A DNA stretch of 64,000 nt from Methanobacterium sp. (GTDB lineage: Archaea; Methanobacteriota; Methanobacteria; Methanobacteriales; Methanobacteriaceae): positions 2,272,643-2,336,642 of the forward strand of contig NZ_JBCFBO010000001.1 of assembly GCF_038562635.1 (NCBI RefSeq), written 5' to 3'. The translations under genes and the position numbers were made by a program. The notes under the pieces were generated by a model, which worked only from the letters and a program-made list of their open reading frames with translations, ran no database searches and had not been told where the DNA came from. Below, piece after piece: positions 53,349 through 63,109 of the stretch (the stretch's first letter is position 1; each line of letters opens with the position of its first letter).

Positions 53349-54431
53349 TTATTTAAATGAATTAATCTTTTCCATAATCCGATTACTTAAAAATTCAGAG
53401 GATATAAAATCAGGATACACTGGAAGCCTTTCATCTAAAGATGATCCCATTTCTTCTGTCATTTTTCTAAGATCTTCTAATTCTGGCCATGGAGCTTCTG
53501 GATTTACGAAGTCCTTTGTAATCGGTGAAACTCCTCCCCAGTCATCAGCTCCCGCAAGGAGAAATACCTGAGCATTATGATTATTTAAGTTTGGAGGGAC
53601 TTGAACTCCAGTATTTGGGAATAAAAGCCGTGTTACAGCAACCATTTTTATCATTTCAATTACAGAGGGTTCTTTCCATGATTCCATGGGGATCCCTTGT
53701 TTTGGCGTGAAATTTTGAATGATAATCTCCTGAATATGGCAGTATTTATCATTAATACGTTTTATTTCAAGGAGTGATTCCGCCCTTTCTTCTATTGTTT
53801 CCCCTATTCCGATAAGCAGTCCTGTTGTAAATGGAATGTTTAACTTTCCTGCATTTTCAATTGTTTTAATTCTCAGCTTGGGATCTTTTCCAGGGCTTTT
53901 CTCATGCACAATTGTTTTCATAAGTCTTTTACTTGTATTTTCAAGCATTAAACCCATAGATGCATTTACTTCCTTTAATACTTCCAGTTCTTTCTTTTTT
54001 AGCACTCCTGGATTGCTGTGAGGTAAAAGTCCTGTATTTTTTAGGGTTTCATCACAGATAAAATAAAGATAGTCTACCATATTTGAATACCCTTTATCTT
54101 CAAGTGCTGCTTTTACTTGCGAAGTTTCTTCAGGACGTTCTCCAAAGGTAAAAAGAGCTTCTCTGCAATTATATTTATCTGCTTCCTTTAAAGTATCAAA
54201 AATTTCCTGATAATTCATTAAAATTCGCGCTTCTTTATCATCTGGAGTTTTTTTGAATGTGCAGTATCCGCATTCATTTCTGCAGATATCTGTAAGTGGT
54301 AAAAAAACATTTTTAGAATATGTAATTGTGTCATTATCCCTTTTGGACTCTGCGGTAGAAATTAAAGATAGAATATCTTTACCTTTTGCATTTAAAAGGG
54401 ATATTATTTCTTCTTTTGAGTAGTGGGGCAT
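53349..54431 (-). CDS. cofG: 7,8-didemethyl-8-hydroxy-5-deazariboflavin synthase, CofG subunit
   Basis: 360 aa radical SAM enzyme that, with CofH, forms the deazaflavin ring of coenzyme F420. The cluster motif is CRNECGYC (CxxxCxxC) near residue 50, within FLPLTDICRNECGYC; NIPFTTGLLIGIGET and the GGVSPITKDFVNPEAPWP end are also family specific. F420 is the main electron carrier of methanogens. It is a single minus-strand gene 65 bases after the conserved gene at 54497; cofH is not in the window. Confidence 0.95.
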   Translation of the reverse strand: MPHYSKEEIISLLNAKGKDILSLISTAESKRDNDTITYSKNVFLPLTDICRNECGYCTFKKTPDDKEARILMNYQEIFDTLKEADKYNCREALFTFGERPEETSQVKAALEDKGYSNMVDYLYFICDETLKNTGLLPHSNPGVLKKKELEVLKEVNASMGLMLENTSKRLMKTIVHEKSPGKDPKLRIKTIENAGKLNIPFTTGLLIGIGETIEERAESLLEIKRINDKYCHIQEIIIQNFTPKQGIPMESWKEPSVIEMIKMVAVTRLLFPNTGVQVPPNLNNHNAQVFLLAGADDWGGVSPITKDFVNPEAPWPELEDLRKMTEEMGSSLDERLPVYPDFISSEFLSNRIMEKINSFK

Positions 54432-54496
54432 GCTATCTTCCGTTTAATTTGTAAAAATAGTAATTTAAAGTTTATAAAAAAGGAGGAAAAAAATTA

Positions 54497-54931
54497 TTAT
54501 TCCATATTTGCAGCAACCACTTCAACGAACTGTGGGCCTATTCCGCTTTTATCTTTCCATGTAACGATAAAAGTCCCAACATTATCAATGACGCCTAATG
54601 TATATGCTACATTACAATTCATGGCTTCTAAAGATTCTTTAAGCAGGTAAACTCCTGTAATATCAGTTTCACCGGGAATATCGACGCTTTCTCTTATTCG
54701 TTCATCCATTATGCCGATGATGTTCCCGCCTTCTTCGGAAAACATATCTATCTGGCGTGCACCAAGACTTTTTAAAAGATTTGAAAGAACTGCGTCCAGT
54801 TCTTCATTAAATCGTTTTCTTGACATTCCTCTTACAATGAGAATATTATCGGCATCTATGGCAGGTTTTGATCCATGGAATGCCTCTAAATCACCCATTA
54901 CCTGACCCGCAATTTTGTGTATTGGCTTCAC
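54497..54931 (-). CDS. conserved methanogen protein of unknown function
   Basis: 144 aa, soluble, no Cys cluster or membrane segment except one Cys. Blocks such as HKIAGQVMGDLEAFHGSKPA, MFSEEGGNIIGIMDERIRE and TFIVTWKDKSGIGPQF look conserved but I cannot assign the family. It lies directly between mptA (23 bases) and cofG, so it may belong to cofactor metabolism (inference). Start ATG with GGAGAGG upstream. Confidence 0.7.
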   Translation of the reverse strand: MKPIHKIAGQVMGDLEAFHGSKPAIDADNILIVRGMSRKRFNEELDAVLSNLLKSLGARQIDMFSEEGGNIIGIMDERIRESVDIPGETDITGVYLLKESLEAMNCNVAYTLGVIDNVGTFIVTWKDKSGIGPQFVEVVAANME

Positions 54932-54954
54932 TTAGTATCCTCTCCAAAATGATC

Positions 54955-55932
<978 letters not shown>

Positions 55933-55957
55933 AATTTTTCACCCCGATTGATAATCA

Positions 55958-56055
55958 TTTAGTATTTTAGAACTTAAATGTTTAAGTAGATCATAAATTA
56001 ACCATTTTTTTAGTATTACTAAACTGTCAATATTGAATATGCAGATAGTTTAGTA
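55958..56055 (-). promoter_or_regulatory. TTTAGTA repeats upstream of mptA
   Basis: TTTAGTA occurs at 55958-55964, 56009-56015 and 56049-56055. The middle one is part of a perfect 15-base palindrome, TTTAGTATTACTAAA (56009-56023). TACTAAACT (56017-56025) and AGTTTAGTA (56047-56055) also form a 9-bp inverted repeat. They lie 25 to 125 bases before the mptA start and could be regulator sites. The rest of 55933-56258 is AT-rich with no gene. Confidence 0.45.
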
Positions 56056-56258
56056 TATCTAATTTGATAATCAATTTTTTATATCTTTAGTTTTTTAATT
56101 ATTTATAATTTTAAATACGGATTAATGATTTATAAAGGTAAGTAAATAATCATTAAATCTTTATTAAAATCATTTTCAAAGTAAAATAAAAATAAATTTG
56201 GTACTGAAATACTTTAAATGGAAGAATATTAGTTGTATCACTTCCACTTAAATAAAGC

Positions 56259-56939
56259 TTAAATTTTGGTTATTATATCCTTAAATTCTTCTGGAGTTAA
56301 GTCCTTTAAATTGTCTAAGGTAACTACATTTGCATTGTAAATTTCTTCTGCTCTTTTACCCAGAAGTTCGCTAGCTTTATCTGATTCAATAATTACTAAA
56401 ATCTTTTCTAAGCTAAGGCTGTTCATTTTTCTACTAATATCATTTTTTATGTGTTCTATTTTCTTTGAAATTGCCCCTAATGCAGCTTCAGGAATTTTAG
56501 GATTGATAATCTTCATATCTTCTACTTCAAGAGGTACGCCTGCAACAAGTATCTGCTGAGCGTCAACTCCGAACTTGGATATCATTTTTCTAAAGTTTCC
56601 TTTACTTGTTAAAATTAAAAGACCCTCAGATAATTTTTTAATCTCTTCTTCAATGCTTTCTTTTTCAATGACTCCAAAATTCGCAAGCATGCTGTCTATT
56701 TTATTTCTCACGTTTAAAATTTTCCCGCAAAATAAGTTCGCATTATTTTCATTGAGTTTGTGAGAAGGCCTGCTTGAATAAATAAATTCTTCTGCCTCAA
56801 TCAGTTCATCTAAAATTTCTCCGAAGAGCTTAACGTCTATATTCCCTTCTTTGGGGGCTTTAAATTTTTCACCTGTAGTTTTAGATTTCCCTGCTTCTTT
56901 AATTAGTAACTGAGCTTGATGAAGTCTAAGTTTTTCCAT
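56259..56939 (-). CDS. conserved archaeal protein, probably DUF2100
   Basis: 226 aa from the ATG at 56939, chosen for the GGTGAT site; an earlier in-frame start at 56948 has none. Soluble, helical, with QAQLLIKEAGKS near the N-terminus and VIIESDKASELLGKRAEEIY near the end. The overall pattern fits the methanogen-restricted DUF2100 family, function unknown. No partner gene is tightly linked. Confidence 0.65.
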   Translation of the reverse strand: MEKLRLHQAQLLIKEAGKSKTTGEKFKAPKEGNIDVKLFGEILDELIEAEEFIYSSRPSHKLNENNANLFCGKILNVRNKIDSMLANFGVIEKESIEEEIKKLSEGLLILTSKGNFRKMISKFGVDAQQILVAGVPLEVEDMKIINPKIPEAALGAISKKIEHIKNDISRKMNSLSLEKILVIIESDKASELLGKRAEEIYNANVVTLDNLKDLTPEEFKDIITKI

Positions 56940-57037
56940 AAATATCACCGTTAATTAAATTTTGTGGAGAAAATAATTCTTTGATGTGTTAATATTTATT
57001 TAACTTATTTATATTTCCTCGTTGATTAGTATAAGAC

Positions 57038-58054
57038 CTAAAATTCATAAAATGGCGAAAATACATCTTTTATTTCATTAAACGTATTCTTTGTACTTTC
57101 TGAAACTTTCAGTTCATGTTTATAATTATCATGGCTTATATTATTTAGTGCATTTATCATTTTAACATTACACCTTGAAAGAATGTTTAAGTTGTATCCC
57201 CCTTCTAAAATCAGAGCTAATGAACCTGCAATACCCATCATTTTTCCTGCTATATATTCATAGAACTCATCAGTAAGAGATAGACTTGAAAGTGGATCAT
57301 CTGCATGTCCATCAAACCCAACATCCATAAAATAAAAGTCTGCATTAAATTTAGATGATGCAGGTTCAAGAATTTTATCCAGAATGTAAATATAATCGTC
57401 TGTAGTTGATCCAGGGGCCATTGGAATATTTAAATTATAGCCTTCACCATTACCCTTACCAATTTCTTCTACAAATCCATCTCCTGGAAACAATGTTCTT
57501 GGATTTTGATGAATAGAGATATAAAAGACATCAGGATCCTCATAGAATATCTCTGATGTTCCATTTCCAAAGTGAACATCAAAATCAAATATAAAAAATT
57601 TCTTAATTTTGTGTTCATGCCTTAAATATTCTAAAGCTATAGCTATGTTATTAAATATACAAAATCCCATAGATTTATTTCTTGTCGCATGGTGTCCTGG
57701 AGGTCTCACAAGTGCATATGCACTGTTATGCCCATTTAAAACTAAATCTGCTGCTTTAATTGCACCGCCAGCTGCAAGTTTTGCAATTTCGTAAGTTTGT
57801 GGAGATGCATACGTGTCATAGTCTATATATCCACCTCCATTCTGGCAGAAAGATTTAATGTGTTCAACGTGAGCTTTGGAATGAACTCTTAAAATATCCT
57901 CTTTTGTTGCAGATGGGGGACAAATGCAATGAATTTTACTTAGAATACCTTCATTTTTTAGAGAATTAATTATGGCATTTAAACGTTCTTTATTTTCAGG
58001 ATGGTTTCCAGTATCATGCTTTTTATAGTCTTTGCAGTAGACAAGTGCATTCAA
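57038..58054 (-). CDS. histone deacetylase superfamily protein (AcuC-like)
   Basis: 338 aa from a TTG at 58054; the GTG at 58063 lies inside the AGGTG ribosome binding site. The Zn-hydrolase motifs are present: RPPGHHATRNKSMGFCIFNN, FDFDVHFGNGT, and FMDVGFDGHADDPLSSL, with LEGGYN at the end. The family removes acetyl groups from proteins or small amides. Methanobacteriales have histones but the real substrate is not known. Fifteen bases before the DUF2769 stop upstream, so likely co-transcribed with it. Confidence 0.9.
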   Translation of the reverse strand: MNALVYCKDYKKHDTGNHPENKERLNAIINSLKNEGILSKIHCICPPSATKEDILRVHSKAHVEHIKSFCQNGGGYIDYDTYASPQTYEIAKLAAGGAIKAADLVLNGHNSAYALVRPPGHHATRNKSMGFCIFNNIAIALEYLRHEHKIKKFFIFDFDVHFGNGTSEIFYEDPDVFYISIHQNPRTLFPGDGFVEEIGKGNGEGYNLNIPMAPGSTTDDYIYILDKILEPASSKFNADFYFMDVGFDGHADDPLSSLSLTDEFYEYIAGKMMGIAGSLALILEGGYNLNILSRCNVKMINALNNISHDNYKHELKVSESTKNTFNEIKDVFSPFYEF

Positions 58055-58077
58055 CTTAAACACCTATTTTTTATTTA

Positions 58078-58383
58078 TTATATCTTTATTGTATACAGTT
58101 CATCACGTCTTTCTATTTCTTTATCTCTTGAGCAGTAAAAGGACAACTTTAGGTCATATTTTTGGTGTACACTGCAATCTTGGGGACATAGACATACTCT
58201 TTCATCCACTGGACAATTACTTTCACCTAAAATGCAGAAAAGGAGCTCTTTGCTTTTTCGTGTACAGTTATTGTAAGTTGGGCATTCATGGCAGATGCAG
58301 TCCTTCCTTAACTCTGCAATGAATTTATCTTTATCTGAACTGCTCATTTTATTCAATTCGTTTTTTAAATCCTCAAATTTCAT
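58078..58383 (-). CDS. Cys-rich DUF2769 protein
   Basis: 101 aa with nine or more Cys: CICHECPTYNNC, LLFCILGESNCPVDERVCLC, PQDCSVHQKY and FYCSRDKE. This is the DUF2769 arrangement found in methanogens, probably binding zinc or an Fe-S cluster; role unknown. It lies just upstream of the HDAC-like gene on the same strand. Confidence 0.85.
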   Translation of the reverse strand: MKFEDLKNELNKMSSSDKDKFIAELRKDCICHECPTYNNCTRKSKELLFCILGESNCPVDERVCLCPQDCSVHQKYDLKLSFYCSRDKEIERRDELYTIKI

Positions 58384-58523
58384 AATGCTCTTAATTTATA
58401 TTTTTGAAATTTGAATGTATTAAATGATGCTGTAAGTTTAATAAAAAAATTCGTATATTATAATAAAATTAAAATGTGTTAAATTCAGTATATTTTAATA
58501 TAAACGCTAGGAATGGAATGGGT

Positions 58524-58991
58524 ATGGAATGTAAGTATTTTGAAAAATTAAAGGATTACAATTATGGGGATTTAATAACTGAAACAGACTACTGGATTAT
58601 TTTACTTGCACCTGATCAGAGGAACCTTGGAACATGTGTTATAGCTTTAAAAAGATTTGAAGGAGATCTGGCAGAGTTAGATGATAAAGAATGGCTGGAG
58701 TTTAGTAAAATTGTTAAAAAATTAGAATACGCGCTTAAAACAGCATTTAATTCCACAATGTTTAATTGGGGCTGCTTGATGAATTCTTCTTACCGTAAAG
58801 ATCCTCCAGATCCACATGTGCACTGGCATATGATACCTCGATATAAAGAAAAAACGGAATTTAAAGGCCTTATTTTTGAAGACCCCTGTTTTGGATCCAG
58901 TACAATGAAAGCAAAAGGCGGCATCCGTAAAGTTGCAGAAGGTGTCCGGATAAAAATCATTAAAGAAATAAAAGATAATTTTGAGATATAG
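58524..58991 (+). CDS. HIT family protein
   Basis: About 155 aa. The start is uncertain: ATG at 58524 (MECKYFEKL) or 58518, while an open frame runs back to 58476. The catalytic motif is HVHWHMIPRY, a HIT-type HxHxH. NYGDLITETDYWIILLAPDQ resembles the N-terminal part of HIT hydrolases. Such enzymes cleave nucleotide phosphoramidates or dinucleotides. Single plus-strand gene between two minus-strand blocks. Confidence 0.82.
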   Translation: MECKYFEKLKDYNYGDLITETDYWIILLAPDQRNLGTCVIALKRFEGDLAELDDKEWLEFSKIVKKLEYALKTAFNSTMFNWGCLMNSSYRKDPPDPHVHWHMIPRYKEKTEFKGLIFEDPCFGSSTMKAKGGIRKVAEGVRIKIIKEIKDNFEI

Positions 58992-59017
58992 ATTTTAATG
59001 GGATAATCTTAGTTATT

Positions 59018-60406
59018 TTAATTATTACCCATTGAATTCTTATTTTTACCCATTAAAATCAATCCAAATATTGCTGCAAAGCAAACTGCTGTATAAACAA
59101 GGAATGCAATATTTAAGCTTTTTAAAAATGTCATATAATACTGGAACGTTATCTGGACATTTCCAAGATACATTGCAAAAATTAGAAGTACAACTCCCAT
59201 ACTCAGCAGCTGCCCAGTAAATACCATGGTTGAAACAGTTGCCGAAGCAGTTCCATAAGTTTTTTTGCTTACAGAACTCATGCTTGCATTTGTGGCGGGG
59301 GACGAAAAAAGTGCCAGGCCAGTTCCAACAAGGATTAATCCTGAAATTATTATGTATAAGGGAGTATTTTCGTTTAAGAAAACGAACAAAGAAAGGCCAA
59401 TAGTTGTAATACCCATTCCTATTGATGTAATTGTGCGGGTTTCAACTTTATCTGATATTCTCCCTGCAAAGGGGGATAAAACAGCTACAGACAGAGGTTG
59501 TAAAACAAGAATGATTCCTGCAGCATTGGGACTCAGCAGTTTTAGATATTGAAGATAAAGGCTTAACAGATAAGTCATTGCAGAAGTTCCAAGATTAATT
59601 ATTAAAATTGAAATTATTGAAATAGTAAAAAATGTGTTTCTAAAGATAGAAATCCTTAAAAGAGGGTGTTTCAATCTAGTTTCATATTTTATAAAGATCA
59701 GAGTTCCTAAAATACCAATTAGTATCAGATACTTACCTGTGTTTCCATCGGGAAGTGTAGAAAATCCCTGCATTAATGTTATCATTATAAAAATAAAGAG
59801 TATAGCACCTACAAAATCGAAGTTTTCTCCTTTACATCCGGCCCATTCTGATTTGAACTTCAATAAAATAATTGAAATTATTAAAATACCGAATGGGATG
59901 TCGAAAATAAAAATAGTTCTCCATCCAAACTGCTGAATTAAAAACCCGCCCAGTATCAGGCCACTGAAAATTCCTGTGTAAACTGATGTAACATAAATTC
60001 CATATGCTCTTCCCCTTTCTTTTTCTTCAAAAACTGAAGAGATAAGGGCCACTCCAGTTCCAAAAATCATTGAACAACCCATGCCCTGTAAAAATACAAA
60101 TACAATGAGCAAAATTTCAGAAGGAGTGATTGCAGCGAGAAATGATGCCAATGTAAAAAGTGCAACACCATAGCTAAAAATTTTTTTTCTTCCATATATG
60201 TCAGCTAATCTTCCAAAAGGAAGTATAAATGCTGCATTAGCTAAAATAAATACTGTTGGGATCCAGCTTAATAAAATAGCATTTAACGAGAAGTCTGCAC
60301 CAATGGATGGGATGGCAATATTTAGAGAAGTTCCCATAAATGGTACGAGGAAAGAGCCAAGTGCCACAGTGATTAAAACAATATTTTTAATCTCATTGTT
60401 TTTCAT
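59018..60406 (-). CDS. MFS transporter, DHA2 (14-helix) drug exporter family
   Basis: 462 aa with about 14 membrane segments. The MFS loop motif FGRLADIYGRKKIF and the DHA2-type LNIAIPSIGADF at the first helix and VYTGIFSGLILGGFLIQQFGWR of helix 5 (motif C) are present. It would export drugs or metabolites by proton antiport. No regulator is adjacent. Confidence 0.9.
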   Translation of the reverse strand: MKNNEIKNIVLITVALGSFLVPFMGTSLNIAIPSIGADFSLNAILLSWIPTVFILANAAFILPFGRLADIYGRKKIFSYGVALFTLASFLAAITPSEILLIVFVFLQGMGCSMIFGTGVALISSVFEEKERGRAYGIYVTSVYTGIFSGLILGGFLIQQFGWRTIFIFDIPFGILIISIILLKFKSEWAGCKGENFDFVGAILFIFIMITLMQGFSTLPDGNTGKYLILIGILGTLIFIKYETRLKHPLLRISIFRNTFFTISIISILIINLGTSAMTYLLSLYLQYLKLLSPNAAGIILVLQPLSVAVLSPFAGRISDKVETRTITSIGMGITTIGLSLFVFLNENTPLYIIISGLILVGTGLALFSSPATNASMSSVSKKTYGTASATVSTMVFTGQLLSMGVVLLIFAMYLGNVQITFQYYMTFLKSLNIAFLVYTAVCFAAIFGLILMGKNKNSMGNN

Positions 60407-60537
60407 TTTTATAGTTCCAAATTAACTAATTATAATTTAAATTTGTTTTCAGTTGAGGTTTAAAACTTTAAATTAGACTCTAATTTCATTTATATGCTAT
60501 TTATTATTTGTATAATAAATTAATTAATATATTCTAT

Positions 60538-61461
60538 CTATTTAATGAGATATAAAAAATAGAAGTTTGTTAAAGTTAAAAATATGGTTAAAGATATTAG
60601 ATTTTTATTTATGAGATGTATTGCACTTTTTCTATTTTCTGTTCTTCTTAAATAGCTTAATATGGCAAGACTAAGTGGAATTATTGAGATGAGTGCAATA
60701 ACTTTAAAATTTAAAATTGGGGGATACAAACTGGTAATTGAGATACTAAAAAAGGATAATGTGGCCAGTATTCCTGAGACCACAATTATTTTAAAGCCAA
60801 ATTTACGTCCCTTGGATACAATCCATGTAATTTTACCTCCAAGTTTATCTCCTTCCATGTCTGGAATTTGAACTGCACAGATAAATAACATCTGGTAAAG
60901 CAGTAAAGGTATTGAAAAAATGATAAAAGGCATGTCTATTGTTCCCATTAATGTTAAGTAACCTATAGCAGGCATCACGAAACCTGCAGAGATGGTTGCA
61001 AGTTCTCCAAGTTTATTGTAGGATAATCTAATTGGAGGAGCAGCGTAAAACCATCCTAAAAGGTTTGCAAATACCATAAACAAAAAGAACCATAGGGGAT
61101 AAGAAAATAATAACACAAATACTACGGCAATGATTAAAGATAAGCTTAAAAGCACAACTGAAAACCACTTTGAAAATTTCTTAAGTTCTGGATTTTTAAC
61201 TAGAATTCCACTTCCACCTGCAAACTGGCTTGGCTTGCCATATTTATCTGTTTCTAAGTCAAAATAATCGTTGCTGTAATGCATAGAAAGCTGTGCAGTA
61301 AATAAAATAGCATAACCAAGTAAAAATTTACTTAAAGAAAATTCGGCATTCAATAAAACTGCAAGAAATGCTCCAGTACAAAAATATAGGAAGCTTCCAA
61401 GTAAAAATTGAAAACGGCCAAGTTTAACAACTTTAATGACGTTATCATAATTTAAATTCAT
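60538..61461 (-). CDS. UbiA family prenyltransferase
   Basis: 307 aa from the ATG at 61461, which has GAGG at good spacing; the frame extends to 61506 without a site. About eight membrane segments. Both Asp-rich motifs are visible: HYSNDYFDLETD (NDxxDxxxD) and VQIPDMEGDKLGGK. This is closer to MenA/1,4-dihydroxy-2-naphthoate-type members than to GGGP or DGGGP synthases, but methanogens lack menaquinone, so the acceptor is unknown. Confidence 0.88.
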   Translation of the reverse strand: MNLNYDNVIKVVKLGRFQFLLGSFLYFCTGAFLAVLLNAEFSLSKFLLGYAILFTAQLSMHYSNDYFDLETDKYGKPSQFAGGSGILVKNPELKKFSKWFSVVLLSLSLIIAVVFVLLFSYPLWFFLFMVFANLLGWFYAAPPIRLSYNKLGELATISAGFVMPAIGYLTLMGTIDMPFIIFSIPLLLYQMLFICAVQIPDMEGDKLGGKITWIVSKGRKFGFKIIVVSGILATLSFFSISITSLYPPILNFKVIALISIIPLSLAILSYLRRTENRKSAIHLINKNLISLTIFLTLTNFYFLYLIK

Positions 61462-61506
61462 GGCATATTCCTCTAGTTGATATGAATTAATTTTATTGGA
61501 TGTCAT

Positions 61507-61838
61507 ATTACTTTTTTACTATCTTTGTAATAATTGAAATTTTAAGCCCTTAATTTATTTGCATGTAAGGGTCTTTATTTCATAAGCAATGGTAGTTTGG
61601 ATGTTTATGGTGCAAATATCTTAGATTAATTGAGTTTCGTGTGCATACTTAACATTAAAATAGAATTAACTATCATGGTTGAGTTAATGGTTGTGAATTT
61701 ATTTCTTAACTTGGCTTTTTTTATTCATGGGTATTAATTAAAAGATATTTTATGTATGATAGTATTACTAAATTATAAATAGTTATGATCACATATTAGA
61801 AATAGACTAATTTTGGAGGTTGAGAAAAATCAAAGTCT
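61507..61838. other. AT-rich intergenic region
   Basis: About 330 bases between the divergent UbiA gene and the hairpin region. No gene seen. A stretch with CGTGTGCATA followed by TTAACATTAAAATAG at about 61638 is loosely similar to the element at 16043 and 39932 but too short to call a copy. Confidence 0.35.
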
Positions 61839-61946
61839 ACAAAAATTGGATGTTTTTGTGGCGTTAAATCTGTGATTTTAGCGCAATAAAAACAGAATTT
61901 TTGTATATTTTGCATTTGAGAGCCTCAAAAATGAAATTTTTGGAGG
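61839..61946 (+). promoter_or_regulatory. hairpins before the GerW-like gene, the last one including its ribosome binding site
   Basis: ACAAAAA/TTTTTGT (61839-61859, loop 7), then GCGTTAAATC-tgt-GATTT(t)AGCGC (61861-61884) and CCTCAAAAAT-gaa-ATTTTTG(g)AGG (61923-61946), both with a 3-base loop and one bulged base in the 3' arm. The last stem contains the GGAGG at 61942-61946, ten bases before the ATG at 61957, so folding would hide the ribosome binding site. They resemble the hairpins of the 36320-36540 array. Confidence 0.55.
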
Positions 61947-61956
61947 TAGATGTTTT

Positions 61957-62466
61957 ATGGCAGAAATGGAAGGAGATATGAAGGGAATAAGTGATGTAAT
62001 TAAAACAACTATAGATGAGCTTTTGAAAGTTTTAGCCACTGATAATGTGATAGGAGAAACAATGGAAGTGGATGACAAAGTAATAATCCCATTAACTAAA
62101 ATTGGCCTGGTGTTTGGAACAGGAGCTGGAATGGGAGGCATGCGCGACAATAAGGGAAGTGGTGCAGGTGCAGGTGGAGGCGCAGGAATAACTCCTTTAT
62201 CTGTAATAGTAGCATTTAAAGATGTAAAAGGTCCAGAAGGTGTCCAAATATTATCTGTACACGGTATGGGCCCTCTAGCTAAGATGATGACAGACGTAGG
62301 GCACGCTGCAAAACAAATGGTAGAAGAAAGCGGAGGACCTGAAGGAATAATGAAAAAAGGAATGAAAATGGCCAAAAAAGGAAAAGAAGAAATGGGTAGT
62401 GGAGAATCTGGAGGTAAATCTGAAGGAGTTACACCTCGCGGGCCTGGTTCAGAACCTAAAATGTAA
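61957..62466 (+). CDS. GerW/YtfJ-like protein
   Basis: 169 aa. IGETMEVDDKVIIPLTKIGLVFGTG, in the pattern GxxxxxxxxxIIPVxxVxxGFG, the Gly-rich loop GAGAGGGAG and ITPLSVIVAFKD are the GerW (sporulation protein YtfJ) signatures. The C-terminal third is Lys/Met rich and then Gly/Ser rich and probably disordered. In Bacillus the protein acts in spore germination; in methanogens the role is unknown. It is followed by the DUF2953 gene, as is often so in spore formers. Its ribosome binding site can be folded into a hairpin. Confidence 0.88.
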   Translation: MAEMEGDMKGISDVIKTTIDELLKVLATDNVIGETMEVDDKVIIPLTKIGLVFGTGAGMGGMRDNKGSGAGAGGGAGITPLSVIVAFKDVKGPEGVQILSVHGMGPLAKMMTDVGHAAKQMVEESGGPEGIMKKGMKMAKKGKEEMGSGESGGKSEGVTPRGPGSEPKM

Positions 62467-62491
62467 TATTTTAAAAGAGAGTGGATCATAA

Positions 62492-63109
62492 TTGGTAAAC
62501 ATCATTGCAGCCATCATAGTCCTTATTATTGTATTGATTATAATAGGGATTTTGGTGGTTCCTTTTCATATTTCTTTGGAATTATTCAGGCGAAATAAAG
62601 TTAATCAGGGCTATTTGAGAGTTAAGTGGTGGAAAATTAAAATTATAGGCCGAGAACTTATACAGCCCAAAAAAGAAAAAGAAGAAAAAAAGCATAAGCG
62701 CAAATTTGATGTTAAAAAACTTCTCGATGTACTTCCAGATATGCTTCCAAAGGTAATTCCTGATTTTATAGAATCTTTACCTTATTTTATTGATATAATG
62801 GAGTCATCTTTAAGATCTATTTCTATAGAAAGAATTACACTTAATCTTATTTTTGGATTGGGAGATTCTGCAGATACTGCCATGGTTGGGGGTCTTTTCT
62901 GTTCTGTAGCTGCAATTGTAAATGCAATTCCAAATACATACTTTTCAGTAGAACCTGATCTTAAAAATGAGAGGTTAGAAGGTTCATTTAATATTAAAAT
63001 GAAATTAAGGTTACTTGGGATCGTTGCAACATCTTTAAAGGTTTTAACTAAGAAACCTGTTAGATCCCTTCTTTGGGAACTTAGAAAGTTAAGGGGAGTG
63101 TTTATTTAA
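62492..63109 (+). CDS. DUF2953 membrane-anchored protein
   Basis: 205 aa from a TTG start. One N-terminal membrane helix (IIAAIIVLIIVLIIIGILVV) is followed by a short strand (FHISLELFRRN, YLRVKWWKIKI), a basic linker (KKEKEEKKHKRKF) and a C-terminal domain with GLGDSADTAMVGGLFCSVAA, the DUF2953 core. It pairs with GerW-like genes in Firmicutes and here too. Stop and next start abut (63109/63110). Function unknown. Confidence 0.85.
   Translation: MVNIIAAIIVLIIVLIIIGILVVPFHISLELFRRNKVNQGYLRVKWWKIKIIGRELIQPKKEKEEKKHKRKFDVKKLLDVLPDMLPKVIPDFIESLPYFIDIMESSLRSISIERITLNLIFGLGDSADTAMVGGLFCSVAAIVNAIPNTYFSVEPDLKNERLEGSFNIKMKLRLLGIVATSLKVLTKKPVRSLLWELRKLRGVFI

Noticed and set aside
61638..61665. Third copy of the 16043/39932 element
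   Set aside because: Only about 10 bases (CGTGTGCATA) plus a loose TTAACATTAAAA match; not enough to separate from chance in AT-rich DNA.
61878..62489. A 203-codon minus-strand frame opposite the GerW-like gene
   Set aside because: Composition is an antisense artefact of the Gly-rich and Lys-rich gene on the plus strand; no start signal.
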